This document shows positions 1 to 6,379 of a DNA stretch of 13,281 bases, piece by piece (the first letter of the stretch is position 1; each line of letters begins with the position of its first letter). The stretch is from Chloroflexota bacterium (lineage in GTDB: Bacteria; Chloroflexota; Dormibacteria; Dormibacterales; Dormibacteraceae). Position numbers and translations under genes: made by a program. The DNA is taken from contig VBJR01000095.1 in assembly GCA_005880175.1 (NCBI GenBank), positions 1-13,281 on the forward strand, written 5' to 3'. The notes beneath the pieces are model-generated. The model was not told where the DNA came from. It made no database searches and saw only the letters and a program-made list of their open reading frames with translations.

Positions 1-1
1 G

Positions 2-2524
2 TACCTGCGGGCCGGTCAGGGCGGCACCGTCACCGCCCAGGACTACCGGCTGCTGGGCGGGGTGGCGGGCGCGCTCTCGGACCAGGCGGACCGGGTGGCG
101 GCGGGGCTGGGCGACCTGGACGCCGTCATCACGACCCTCATGCGCTTCGTGGCCATGGGCGAGAGCGGACCGGTCGGGCGGGCCGTGCCCCGTGACGCGC
201 TGCCCGACGCGGAGCGCCGCGTCGTGGACGCGTTCATCGGGGCCCGTCTGCTGACCAGCGACGCCGACGCAGTGCAGGTCGCGCACGAGGAGCTGTTCCG
301 GCGCTGGCCGCCGCTCCGGCAGGCCGTCGACGCGGGGGAGGAGACGCTTCGCCAGCAGGCGCAGCTCGAGCGCTGGGCGCACGACTGGGTGCGCTCGGGG
401 CGCCGCGACTCGTACCTGTTGACCGGCGAGCGGCTGGAGCTTGCGCGGCGCTGGCACGACGGCCGCGCGGGCCCGCCCGTCGAGGAGTTCCTGGAGCACT
501 CGGCCCGCCTGGACCGGGCCGCGATGGAGCGGCTCGGCCAGGCCGTCGCGCTGCGGGCCGAGGCCGGCCTGGACCGCGACCCCGAGCTGGCGCTGCTGCT
601 GGCCATCGCGGCCGTCGAGGAGTGCGGGGTGACGCCGCTCGCCTCCCGCGTGCTGCTGGCGGCGACCGTCAACCCGTGCCTGCGCGTGATCCGGGGCCAC
701 GACGACGGGCTGTGGGACCTGTCCTGGTCGCCGGATGGCCTCCGCCTGGCGACCAGCGCGGAGGACCGCACGGTCCGGGTCTGGGAGGCCACCAGCGGCC
801 GGCCGCTGCTGGTCCTGAGCGGCCACGACGACGGCGTGCTGGGCGTCAGCTGGTCGCCCGACGGCGCCTGTCTGGCCACGTGCTCCCGCGACCGCACCGT
901 GCGGGTCTGGGACGCGCGCCGGGGCGTCCAGCTCGCCGAGCTGGCGCAGGAGGCGAGGCCGCGCGGGGTGGTCTGGTCGCCGGACGGCGGCCGGCTGGCG
1001 GTGCCCCTGGAGAACGGCACCACGTGCGTGTGGGACGCCCGCGAGCGGCGGCCGCTGGTGGCGCTGCGCGGGCACGGCGACTGGGTGCGCGACGCCGCGT
1101 GGTCGCCCGGCGGCGATCGGATCGCCACGGTGTCGCGCGACCGGACCGTGCGGGTCTGGGACGCGGCCACCGGCGCCGGGCAGGCGGTGCTGCGGGGGCA
1201 CCGGGACGCCGTGCTGCGCGTGGCCTGGTCGCCGGACGGCGGCCGGCTGGCCACGGCGGGCCACGACGGCACCGCCCGCTTGTGGGACGTGGCCGCCGGG
1301 ACGCAGCGGCGCGTCCTCGATGGCCACGAGGACGCGGTCCGGGGCGTGGCCTGGTCACCCGCCGGCGACCGCCTCGTGACGTGCTCGGACGACCGCACGG
1401 CGCGAATCTGGGACCCGGACGGCGGCGCCTGCCTGGTGGTGCTCCGCGGCCACGAGAGCTCGGTCCGCATGGTCGCCTGGTCGCCGGTGGGGCCGCGCCT
1501 GGCCACCCTTTCGGAGGACCGCACCATGCGGCTGTGGGAGGTGGACGACCGGGGCGAGCCGCGGGTGCTGCGCGGCCACCTCAGCACCGTGCAGGCGGTG
1601 GCGTGGTCGCCGGAGGGCCGGCGGCTGGCGACGGCGTCGCGCGACCGCACGGCCCGTGTCTGGGACGTGGAGGCGGAGGCCGAGACGGCCCGGCTGGTGG
1701 GCCACGAGGGGACGGTCCGGGCCGCGGCCTGGGCGCCGGAGGGCCGCCGCCTGGCGACGGCCGCGGAGGATCGGACGGCGCGGATCTGGGATGCCGGGTC
1801 CGGCCTCGAGCTGGCGGTGCTCAGCGGCCACGACGACGCGGTGCGCGGCGTGGCCTGGGCGCCGGAGGGGCACCGGGTGGCGACCGCGGCCGAGGACCGC
1901 ACGGCGCGGATCTGGGACGCCGGGTCGGGCCTCGAGCTGGCGGTGCTGCGCGGCCACCGGGACCAGGTGCGGGCGGTGGCGTGGTCCGCCGAGGGCCGGC
2001 GCGTCGTGACCGTCTCGCGCGACCGCACCGGGCGGGTGTGGGACCTCGACGAGGGCTCGGTGGTGGCAGAGCTGCTCGGCCACGAGGCGACCGTGCGCGG
2101 CGTGGCGTGGTCCCCGGACGGGCACCGGCTGGCGACGGTCGCGGACGACGACACGATCCGGGTGTGGGAGGCGGAGAGCGGCCGCCCGCTGGCGGTGCTG
2201 CGCGGCCACGAGAGCTGGGTCCGGTCGGTCGTCTGGTCGCCGGACGGCCGCCGGCTGGCGACGGCCTCGGCCGACCGCACGGTGCGGACGTGGGACGCGG
2301 AGCGGGGCGCCGAGCTCGCGATCGTCGGCCTGCACCCGGGGATCGTGGAGACGGTGGCGTGGTCCCCGGAGGGCCGCCGGCTGGCGTCGGGCTCCCGCGA
2401 CGGCACGGTGCGGATCTGGAGCCCGGACTGGGGCGTGGCGGACGTCCTGGCCCGAGCCCACGGCCGCGCTGCGAGGGAGCTGACGCCGGCCGAGCGCCGC
2501 GAGGCGATGCTCCCGGAGGCCTGA
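2..2524 (+). CDS. STAND-type NTPase with C-terminal WD40 propellers (5'-truncated by window edge)
   Basis: The frame is open from the first bases, so the true start lies outside the window; 840 residues are visible. Residues about 1-170 (GARLLTSDADAVQVAHEELF, then WERW/YLLTGERLELA-like text) match the part of nSTAND1-type proteins that follows the NTPase core. About 180-225 is the helical linker rich in DPELALLLA that often precedes the repeats in such proteins. About 228-812 holds 14 WD40 blades, enough for two seven-bladed propellers. The tail RELTPAERREAM is typical of this actinobacterial/chloroflexal architecture. The NTPase Walker motifs, if present, are upstream and cannot be seen. Family knowledge suggests a cytoplasmic signal-sensing switch in which the propellers bind a ligand or partner; the actual role is unknown. 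It ends 223 bp before nrtR and seems transcriptionally separate. Confidence is high for the architecture and low for the function. Confidence 0.9.
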   Translation, partial: YLRAGQGGTVTAQDYRLLGGVAGALSDQADRVAAGLGDLDAVITTLMRFVAMGESGPVGRAVPRDALPDAERRVVDAFIGARLLTSDADAVQVAHEELFRRWPPLRQAVDAGEETLRQQAQLERWAHDWVRSGRRDSYLLTGERLELARRWHDGRAGPPVEEFLEHSARLDRAAMERLGQAVALRAEAGLDRDPELALLLAIAAVEECGVTPLASRVLLAATVNPCLRVIRGHDDGLWDLSWSPDGLRLATSAEDRTVRVWEATSGRPLLVLSGHDDGVLGVSWSPDGACLATCSRDRTVRVWDARRGVQLAELAQEARPRGVVWSPDGGRLAVPLENGTTCVWDARERRPLVALRGHGDWVRDAAWSPGGDRIATVSRDRTVRVWDAATGAGQAVLRGHRDAVLRVAWSPDGGRLATAGHDGTARLWDVAAGTQRRVLDGHEDAVRGVAWSPAGDRLVTCSDDRTARIWDPDGGACLVVLRGHESSVRMVAWSPVGPRLATLSEDRTMRLWEVDDRGEPRVLRGHLSTVQAVAWSPEGRRLATASRDRTARVWDVEAEAETARLVGHEGTVRAAAWAPEGRRLATAAEDRTARIWDAGSGLELAVLSGHDDAVRGVAWAPEGHRVATAAEDRTARIWDAGSGLELAVLRGHRDQVRAVAWSAEGRRVVTVSRDRTGRVWDLDEGSVVAELLGHEATVRGVAWSPDGHRLATVADDDTIRVWEAESGRPLAVLRGHESWVRSVVWSPDGRRLATASADRTVRTWDAERGAELAIVGLHPGIVETVAWSPEGRRLASGSRDGTVRIWSPDWGVADVLARAHGRAARELTPAERREAMLPEA
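683..2437 (+). repeat. Tandem WD40 coding repeats, 14 blades with 126-bp period
   Basis: Each unit reads GH...V..VAWSPDG.RLAT.S.DRT.RVWD and is 42 codons long. The Gly-His codons fall at 695, 821, 1070, 1196, 1322, 1448, 1574, 1700, 1826, 1952, 2078 and 2204, an exact 126-bp spacing except across blade 3, which is one codon shorter. Blade 3 (about 935-1060) has lost the GH pair and blade 14 has GLH instead. Blades 9 and 10 share a segment (1766-1820 and 1892-1946) that differs at only about 4 of 55 bases, which points to recent copying or gene conversion. Confidence 0.93.
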
Positions 2525-2535
2525 CCCCGGGTCAG
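2521..2535. terminator. Perfect inverted repeat over the WD40 gene stop codon
   Basis: The 15 bases CTGACCCCGGGTCAG form a perfect palindrome with 7-bp arms around one central base, and the TGA stop lies inside it. As RNA it could fold into a 5-6 bp stem with a 3-5 base loop. No T-run follows, so it is at best a weak or factor-assisted terminator; it could also be a protein-binding site or chance. Confidence 0.3.
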
Positions 2536-2722
2536 TCGGGCCGGAACGCGAGGGCCAACGGCGATCCTCGTCGCGCGCCGCGACGACGTCCGACGCGCCC
2601 TGACGAGTCCGGGTCGCCGCGACACGCGCACGGGCCCGGACGCCATCTCGATGAGGTGTTCGAGCAGGTACTCCCGGCTGCCTTTCAGCATCGCGGGCAC
2701 CGGGCGGTTCGCGTCCGGCAGA

Positions 2723-2743
2723 TTCGAATCTGGTAAAGTCGAA
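2723..2743. promoter_or_regulatory. Candidate NrtR operator palindrome upstream of nrtR
   Basis: The arms TTCGAAT and AGTCGAA flank a 7-base centre (CTGGTAA). Seven of the ten opposed base pairs of the 21-bp site match, including the outer five. It sits directly on the predicted -10 element and start of nrtR, where an autorepressor would act. NrtR proteins are known to bind palindromes upstream of NAD genes, but the site sequence varies between lineages, so the assignment to NrtR is inference from position. Confidence 0.45.
2732..2739 (+). promoter_or_regulatory. Extended -10 element for a leaderless nrtR transcript
   Basis: TGG-TAAAGT resembles an extended -10: TG at 2732-2733 reads as the tail of the extension, and TAAAGT (2734-2739) fits the TANNNT pattern. 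Only eight bases separate it from the GTG at 2748, so transcription should begin at or next to the start codon. No Shine-Dalgarno sequence is present in that stretch, which fits leaderless translation as is common in high-GC Gram-positive lineages. No clear -35 was seen. Confidence 0.45.
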
Positions 2744-2747
2744 ACTC

Positions 2748-3515
2748 GTGGAACGCAGGGAGCGGCGCCATGGGTTGGAGCTCAACGCGGTCGTCGCCGT
2801 GGACGTGGTGCTCTTCACCGTCAGGCTGGAGGAGCCGATCGAGCGGGCGTGGCAGGTCCTGCTGGTCAAGCGCGAGGACGCCGCGTTCGCCGGCAAGTGG
2901 TCGTTCCCCGGCGTCCTGGTGCGGGGCGGCGAGACGTTCGACCGCGCCGCCCGCCGGGCCCTGCAGACCAAGGCCGGCCTCGACCCGGCCGGCTGGCACC
3001 TGGAGCAGCTGGGCACGTTCGGCGCGCCCGACCGCGATTCGCGCGGCCGCGTCGTCTCGGTCGCCCACCTGGCGCTCGAGCGCAGCGACGGCCTGAGCCT
3101 GGTCCCCGGCGGCGGGATCATGCGCGCCGAGTGGGTGCCCGTGCGCGGCCTGCCGGCGGAGTCGCTGGCGTTCGACCACGCCGACATGCTCCGGGTGGCC
3201 ATGAACCGCACGCAGTCGAAGCTGCGCTACTCGTGGCTGGCGTTCCAGCTGCTGCCCGAGACGGTGACGCTGCCCGAGCTGCGATCCGTCTACGCCGCGA
3301 TCCTGGACCCGGCGCTGCTGCGCCTGAACACGGGGAACTTCAAGAAGGCGTTCAGCCCGCTGTTCGCGTCGGGCGTGCTGGTGCCGGTCGGCCGCAGGGC
3401 CGCCGGCGGGCGGGTGGGGCGGCCGGGCGACCTGTACCGCTTCACCGGCCCGGTGATGGGGACCTGGGAACGCGAGCTTCCCTGGCACGACACGGAGGCA
3501 TTGAACGCGGGATGA
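2748..3515 (+). CDS. nrtR: NrtR-type Nudix-related transcriptional regulator of NAD biosynthesis
   Basis: 255 aa. Residues about 12-145 form a Nudix fold and about 150-240 a winged helix with the NrtR-like text KLRYSWLAFQLLP, LPELRSVYAAIL, NFKKAFSPLF and GRPGDLYRF. The Nudix box (about 56-78) keeps E62, R70 and G77, but the catalytic REUxEE reads RALQTK, so metal-dependent hydrolysis should be lost. This is expected for NrtR proteins that only sense ADP-ribose or related NAD products. The GTG start at 2748 was chosen because it follows the -10-like TAAAGT by eight bases and no in-frame start with a ribosome site lies nearby. The stop overlaps the nadA start (ATGA, 3512-3515), so it heads an nrtR-nadA-nadB operon and probably represses it through the palindrome at 2723-2743. 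Confidence 0.88.
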   Translation: MERRERRHGLELNAVVAVDVVLFTVRLEEPIERAWQVLLVKREDAAFAGKWSFPGVLVRGGETFDRAARRALQTKAGLDPAGWHLEQLGTFGAPDRDSRGRVVSVAHLALERSDGLSLVPGGGIMRAEWVPVRGLPAESLAFDHADMLRVAMNRTQSKLRYSWLAFQLLPETVTLPELRSVYAAILDPALLRLNTGNFKKAFSPLFASGVLVPVGRRAAGGRVGRPGDLYRFTGPVMGTWERELPWHDTEALNAG

Positions 3516-4495
3516 CCACGATGACCGAGACGACCGCGAAGACGACCGGCACCGCCGCGATGCAGGACGAGATCCGGCGACTGGCGCGGGAGCGGAACGC
3601 CGTGATCCTCGCGCACAACTACCAGGTGCCCGAGGTGCAGGACGTGGCGGACTTCGTCGGCGACTCGCTCGGCCTCTCCCGCGAGGCCGCGCGCACGGAC
3701 GCCGGCGTGATCGTGTTCTGCGGCGTCCACTTCATGGCCGAGACGGCCGCGATCCTGAACCCGGCCAAGCGCGTGCTCCTGCCCGACCTGGAGGCCGGCT
3801 GCTCGCTGGCGGACACGATCGACGCCGACCAGCTCCGGGCCTGGAAGGCGAAGCACCCGGGCGCCGTGGTGGTCACGTACGTGAACACGACCGCCGAGGT
3901 GAAGGCCGAGAGCGACTACTGCTGCACCTCCGGCAACGCGCGGGCCGTGATCGATGCGATCCCGGCCGACCGCACGATCCTGTTCGCGCCCGACATGTTC
4001 CTCGGCGGCTACCTGGAGCGGATCACGGGCCGGTCGATGCAGGTGTGGCCGGGCGAGTGCCACGTGCACGCGGGCATCCGGCCCGCCGACCTGGAGCGGG
4101 CCCGCCGCGAGCACGGCGACGCCGACCTGCTGGTCCACCCCGAGTGCGGCTGCGCCAGCTCGTGCATGTACTGGGCGGCCACGGGGGACGTGGACGCCGC
4201 GCGGGCTCACGTGCTCTCGACCGAGGGCATGATCGGGCACGCCCGCACGTCGCCCCGGCGTGAGTTCGTCATCGCCACGGAGACGGGCATCCTGCACCGG
4301 CTGCGCAAGGAGGTGCCCGACGCCGACAAGCGGTTCCACGCCGTCAGCGAGCGGGCGATCTGCCGGTACATGAAGCTGATCACGCTGCCCAAGGTGCTCC
4401 GGGCCCTGCGCGAGGACGTCCACCAGGTGACGGTCGCCGAGCCGGTGGCCGCCCGGGCCCGCCGGGCGCTGGAGCGGATGGTGAGCCTCGGATGA
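3512..4495 (+). CDS. nadA: Quinolinate synthase NadA
   Basis: 327 aa, a normal length. NadA condenses iminoaspartate with dihydroxyacetone phosphate to give quinolinate, using a cytoplasmic [4Fe-4S] cluster. The three expected cluster ligands are visible: C70 in VFCGVHFMAET, C183 in WPGECHVHAG and C284 in AICRYMKLITL. Other family marks are AHNYQVPEVQDVADFVGDS (about 34-52), VTYVNTTAEVKAESD (121-135), APDMFLGGYL and LLVHPECGC. The N-terminal 16 residues are Thr-rich and poorly conserved, so the true start might be ATG 3521 or a little later. ATG 3512 was kept because it overlaps the nrtR stop by four bases, which suggests coupled translation. It also overlaps nadB (ATGA, 4492-4495). Its substrate is the product of the next gene. 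Confidence 0.96.
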   Translation: MTTMTETTAKTTGTAAMQDEIRRLARERNAVILAHNYQVPEVQDVADFVGDSLGLSREAARTDAGVIVFCGVHFMAETAAILNPAKRVLLPDLEAGCSLADTIDADQLRAWKAKHPGAVVVTYVNTTAEVKAESDYCCTSGNARAVIDAIPADRTILFAPDMFLGGYLERITGRSMQVWPGECHVHAGIRPADLERARREHGDADLLVHPECGCASSCMYWAATGDVDAARAHVLSTEGMIGHARTSPRREFVIATETGILHRLRKEVPDADKRFHAVSERAICRYMKLITLPKVLRALREDVHQVTVAEPVAARARRALERMVSLG

Positions 4496-5982
4496 CGCGC
4501 CAGGTCCTCGTGGTGGGCGCCGGCATGGCCGCGATGTCAGCGGCGCTGGAGGCCGCGGCGGCGGGCGCGGACGTCCTGCTGGTCGCGGCCGGCGGCGGGT
4601 CGTCGGAGCTGGCCCAGGGCGGCATCGCGGCCGCGGTGGCGCCCGACGACTCGCCGGAGCTGCACGCGCGCGACACGCTGGCCGCCGGCGCCGGCCTGAC
4701 CGATCCCGCCGCCGCCCGCCTGCTGACCGGCGAGGCGCCGGCGACCGTCGCCTGGCTGGAGGCGAGCGGGGTGGCGTTCGACCGCGACCCGAGCGGCGGT
4801 CCCGCCCTCGGCCTGGAGGCCGCGCATACGCGGGCCCGGGTGCTCCACGCCGGCGGCGACGCCAGTGGCGCGGCCCTGGTCGCGGCGCTGCGCGGGCGCC
4901 TCGCCGGTCGCGTGACCGTGCGGGAGGCGCGGCTGGAGTCGCTGCTGCTGGGCGGCGGCGTCGTGCGCGGCGCCCGGCTGTCCTGGCGAGGTGAGGTGTC
5001 CGACGTGCGGGCCGGCGCGGTCGTGCTGGCGACCGGCGGGTACGCCGGCCGGTGGCCACGGACGACCACCGCGGAGCTGGTCGACGGCTCCGGCCTGCTG
5101 GCGGCGCTGGCCGCCGGGGCCGAGCTGGCGGACCTCGAGATGGTCCAGTTCCACCCGACCGCGTACGCCGGCCCGGGCCGGACGTTCCTCCTGACCGAGG
5201 CCCTGCGCGGGGCGGGCGCGTGGCTGGTGGACGCGTCGGGCCGCCGGTTCCTGCGCGACGTGGACGAGCGGGCCGAGCTGGCGCCGCGGGCCGTGGTCTC
5301 GCGGGCGATCGCGGAGCGCCTGCTGGCCACCGGCGAGCCGTCGGTGTTCCTGGACGCCCGCCACCTCGGCCCCGACCTGCTGCGGGCCCGGTTCCCGGGC
5401 TTCGTCGCCCGGTGCGGCGCGGTGGACCTGGACCCGGCGCGCGAGGTGGTCCCGGTGGCGCCGGCCGCCCACTACACGATGGGCGGCATCGTCACGGACG
5501 CCGCGGGCCGGACCGGCGTGCCCGGGCTGCTGGCGGCCGGCGAGTGCGCGCGGACCGGCGCGCACGGCGCGAACCGCCTGGCCAGCAACTCGCTGCTGGA
5601 GGCGGTGGTCTTCGGCCGGCGGGCCGGCCGGGCTGCGGCGGCCGAGGCCGCGGCGCCGGGCGGGGCCGTGCAGGCCGCGCCGCCGCCGGCGAGCGCGTCG
5701 CGCCCCGCCGAGGGAGCGGCGCTGGAGGCCGCGGCCGGCCCGCTGCGCTCGGGCGAGGCGCTGGGCGAGCAGCTGCGGCGGCTGGGACCGGCGGCCGGCG
5801 GGCTGGCCGGGCTGGTCCTGCGGGCGGCGCTGCTGCGCCAGGAGTCGCGGGGTGCCCACGTGCGCACCGACTACCCCGCCGAGGAGGCGCGCTGGGCCGG
5901 GCTGGAGGTGGTGGCCCGGCTCGGTCAGAGCGGCCGGCCGGAGGTCACCGTGCGCGGCCGCGGAGCGCGAGCCGCCGCCTAG
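4492..5982 (+). CDS. nadB: L-aspartate oxidase NadB
   Basis: 496 aa, a little shorter than the usual 520-540 because the C-terminal helical domain is trimmed. It is an FAD enzyme that oxidises L-aspartate to iminoaspartate, which NadA uses. The FAD-binding GAGMAAMSAAL is at 9-19, SELAQGGIAA at 38-47 and RVLHAGGDASG at 116-126. Likely active-site residues by alignment from memory with E. coli NadB are H221 (QFHPTA), R266 (APRAVVSRAI), H327 (HYTMGGI) and R362 (ANRLASNSLLE). The C-terminal RQESRGAHVRTDYP block is present. A low-complexity Ala/Pro stretch (about 380-415) separates the domains. It starts inside the nadA stop (ATGA), so the two enzymes are made together. The TAG stop lies within a 10-bp sequence repeated at the end of the neighbouring tetR. 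No nadC follows. Confidence 0.95.
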   Translation: MTRQVLVVGAGMAAMSAALEAAAAGADVLLVAAGGGSSELAQGGIAAAVAPDDSPELHARDTLAAGAGLTDPAAARLLTGEAPATVAWLEASGVAFDRDPSGGPALGLEAAHTRARVLHAGGDASGAALVAALRGRLAGRVTVREARLESLLLGGGVVRGARLSWRGEVSDVRAGAVVLATGGYAGRWPRTTTAELVDGSGLLAALAAGAELADLEMVQFHPTAYAGPGRTFLLTEALRGAGAWLVDASGRRFLRDVDERAELAPRAVVSRAIAERLLATGEPSVFLDARHLGPDLLRARFPGFVARCGAVDLDPAREVVPVAPAAHYTMGGIVTDAAGRTGVPGLLAAGECARTGAHGANRLASNSLLEAVVFGRRAGRAAAAEAAAPGGAVQAAPPPASASRPAEGAALEAAAGPLRSGEALGEQLRRLGPAAGGLAGLVLRAALLRQESRGAHVRTDYPAEEARWAGLEVVARLGQSGRPEVTVRGRGARAAA

Positions 5983-5986
5983 ATCG
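5977..5986. repeat. Left copy of 10-bp direct repeat (candidate target duplication)
   Basis: GCCTAGATCG, identical to 6370-6379. It includes the TAG stop of nadB. The first 8 bases are the likely duplicated target; the last two (CG) overlap the element's left terminal repeat and may match by chance. Confidence 0.6.
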
Positions 5987-6072
5987 AAGTTCCTGAGGGC
6001 GATCGTATTGGGGTCGAACTCGCGACGGCCGTGCAGATGTAGCCAGTACACCCGTGGTCTGTTCGAGCGCGT

Positions 6073-6112
6073 TTGAAGCACGAAGGCACCAAGAGCACGA
6101 AGACGCACGAAG
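6073..6112. repeat. Left arm of 40-bp CACGAAG-type inverted repeat
   Basis: This arm is built of loosely repeated units such as GCACGAAG, GCACCAAG, AGCACGAAG and ACGCACGAAG. It matches the reverse complement of 6200-6239 at about 34 of 40 positions. Similar CACGAAG/CTTCGTG repeats are, from memory, common between genes in many environmental bacteria and are often mis-annotated as small proteins. Confidence 0.75.
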
Positions 6113-6199
6113 CATCTGCCACCTGCTCACCCCACGAGCCGCGGGCTCCATTCAGCCAAGGCCGGCAGGGGTCGGAAAGCCGGGTCGAGGCCGAGTACC

Positions 6200-6239
6200 C
6201 TTCGTGCGTCTCCGTGGCCTTCGTGGCTTCGTGCTGCAA
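6200..6239. repeat. Right arm of 40-bp CACGAAG-type inverted repeat
   Basis: Complementary partner of 6073-6112, reading CTTCGTGCGTCTCCGTGG and onward. The 87-bp spacer between the arms contains a small 5-bp stem, GAGCC-GCG-GGCTC. The transcript of either strand could fold into a long hairpin, which would also be a plausible end point for the convergent nadB and tetR transcripts. Confidence 0.75.
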
Positions 6240-6369
6240 CTTGGTCAGACCAGATCGCGCAACCCGACTCGCTCCCAACGGCGCCACTGGAGGTCGTTCC
6301 GGGCGCTGTAGCCAGACCATGCACCGCGAATCCGAGTTCAACCAAGTTCACCGCAAGCAGGGAACTTCA

Positions 6370-6379
6370 GCCTAGATCG
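6370..6379. repeat. Right copy of 10-bp direct repeat (candidate target duplication)
   Basis: GCCTAGATCG, identical to 5977-5986. Here the CTA inside it (6372-6374) is the TAG stop codon of tetR on the minus strand. Collapsing the two copies would leave nadB and tetR ending on the same CTAG. Confidence 0.6.

Larger units (their letters stand above)
5985..6369. mobile_element. MITE-like non-coding insertion between nadB and tetR
   Basis: This 385-bp stretch is visibly less GC-rich than both neighbours and has no convincing gene. Its ends are inverted repeats: CGAAGTTCC (5985-5993) against the complement of GGAACTTCA (6361-6369), 8 of 9 matching. Two more inverted matches follow at almost equal distance: GAACTCG at 6016-6022 versus 6333-6339, and GTGCA at 6031-6035 versus 6320-6324. 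The terminal repeats are therefore about 50 bp and degenerate. The sequence just outside is directly repeated (GCCTAGAT, or GCCTAGATCG counting two further matching bases). No transposase is encoded, so any movement would need one in trans. Short frames inside (for example one rich in HEGTKSTKTHE) are products of the repeats. Alternative: an old intergenic repeat family that is not a transposon. Confidence 0.6.

Noticed and set aside
43..2700. 885-codon open frame on the minus strand opposite the WD40 gene
   Set aside because: It is the antisense of a repetitive GC-rich gene: the 126-bp period simply copies an open unit many times. The product is Ser/Arg/Pro-rich without a recognisable fold, while the plus strand gives a clear WD40 protein.
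622..2736. 704-codon plus-strand frame overlapping the WD40 gene
   Set aside because: It is a shifted frame of the same repeats, giving Gly/Arg/Pro-rich text with no domain.
2700..2750. Possible tRNA-like text around GATTCGAATC
   Set aside because: A T-loop-like TTCGAAT is present, but no acceptor stem, anticodon arm or D arm can be drawn around it.
2..5982. A linked NAD-depletion or phage-defence system made of the STAND-WD40 protein and the NAD genes
   Set aside because: The STAND gene is separated by 223 bp with its own possible terminator, no NADase or other toxic effector domain is visible, and the nad genes are ordinary biosynthesis genes. The proximity alone does not support a system.
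4537..6108. Long minus-strand frame over nadB
   Set aside because: It is Arg/Gly/Gln-rich antisense text with no ribosome site; nadB on the plus strand has all family motifs.
6054..6375. Several small frames in the insertion, including ones with HEGTKSTKTHE and HEGHGDARR
   Set aside because: These peptides are translations of the CACGAAG-type inverted arms; codon use is not gene-like and the frames end soon after the repeats.
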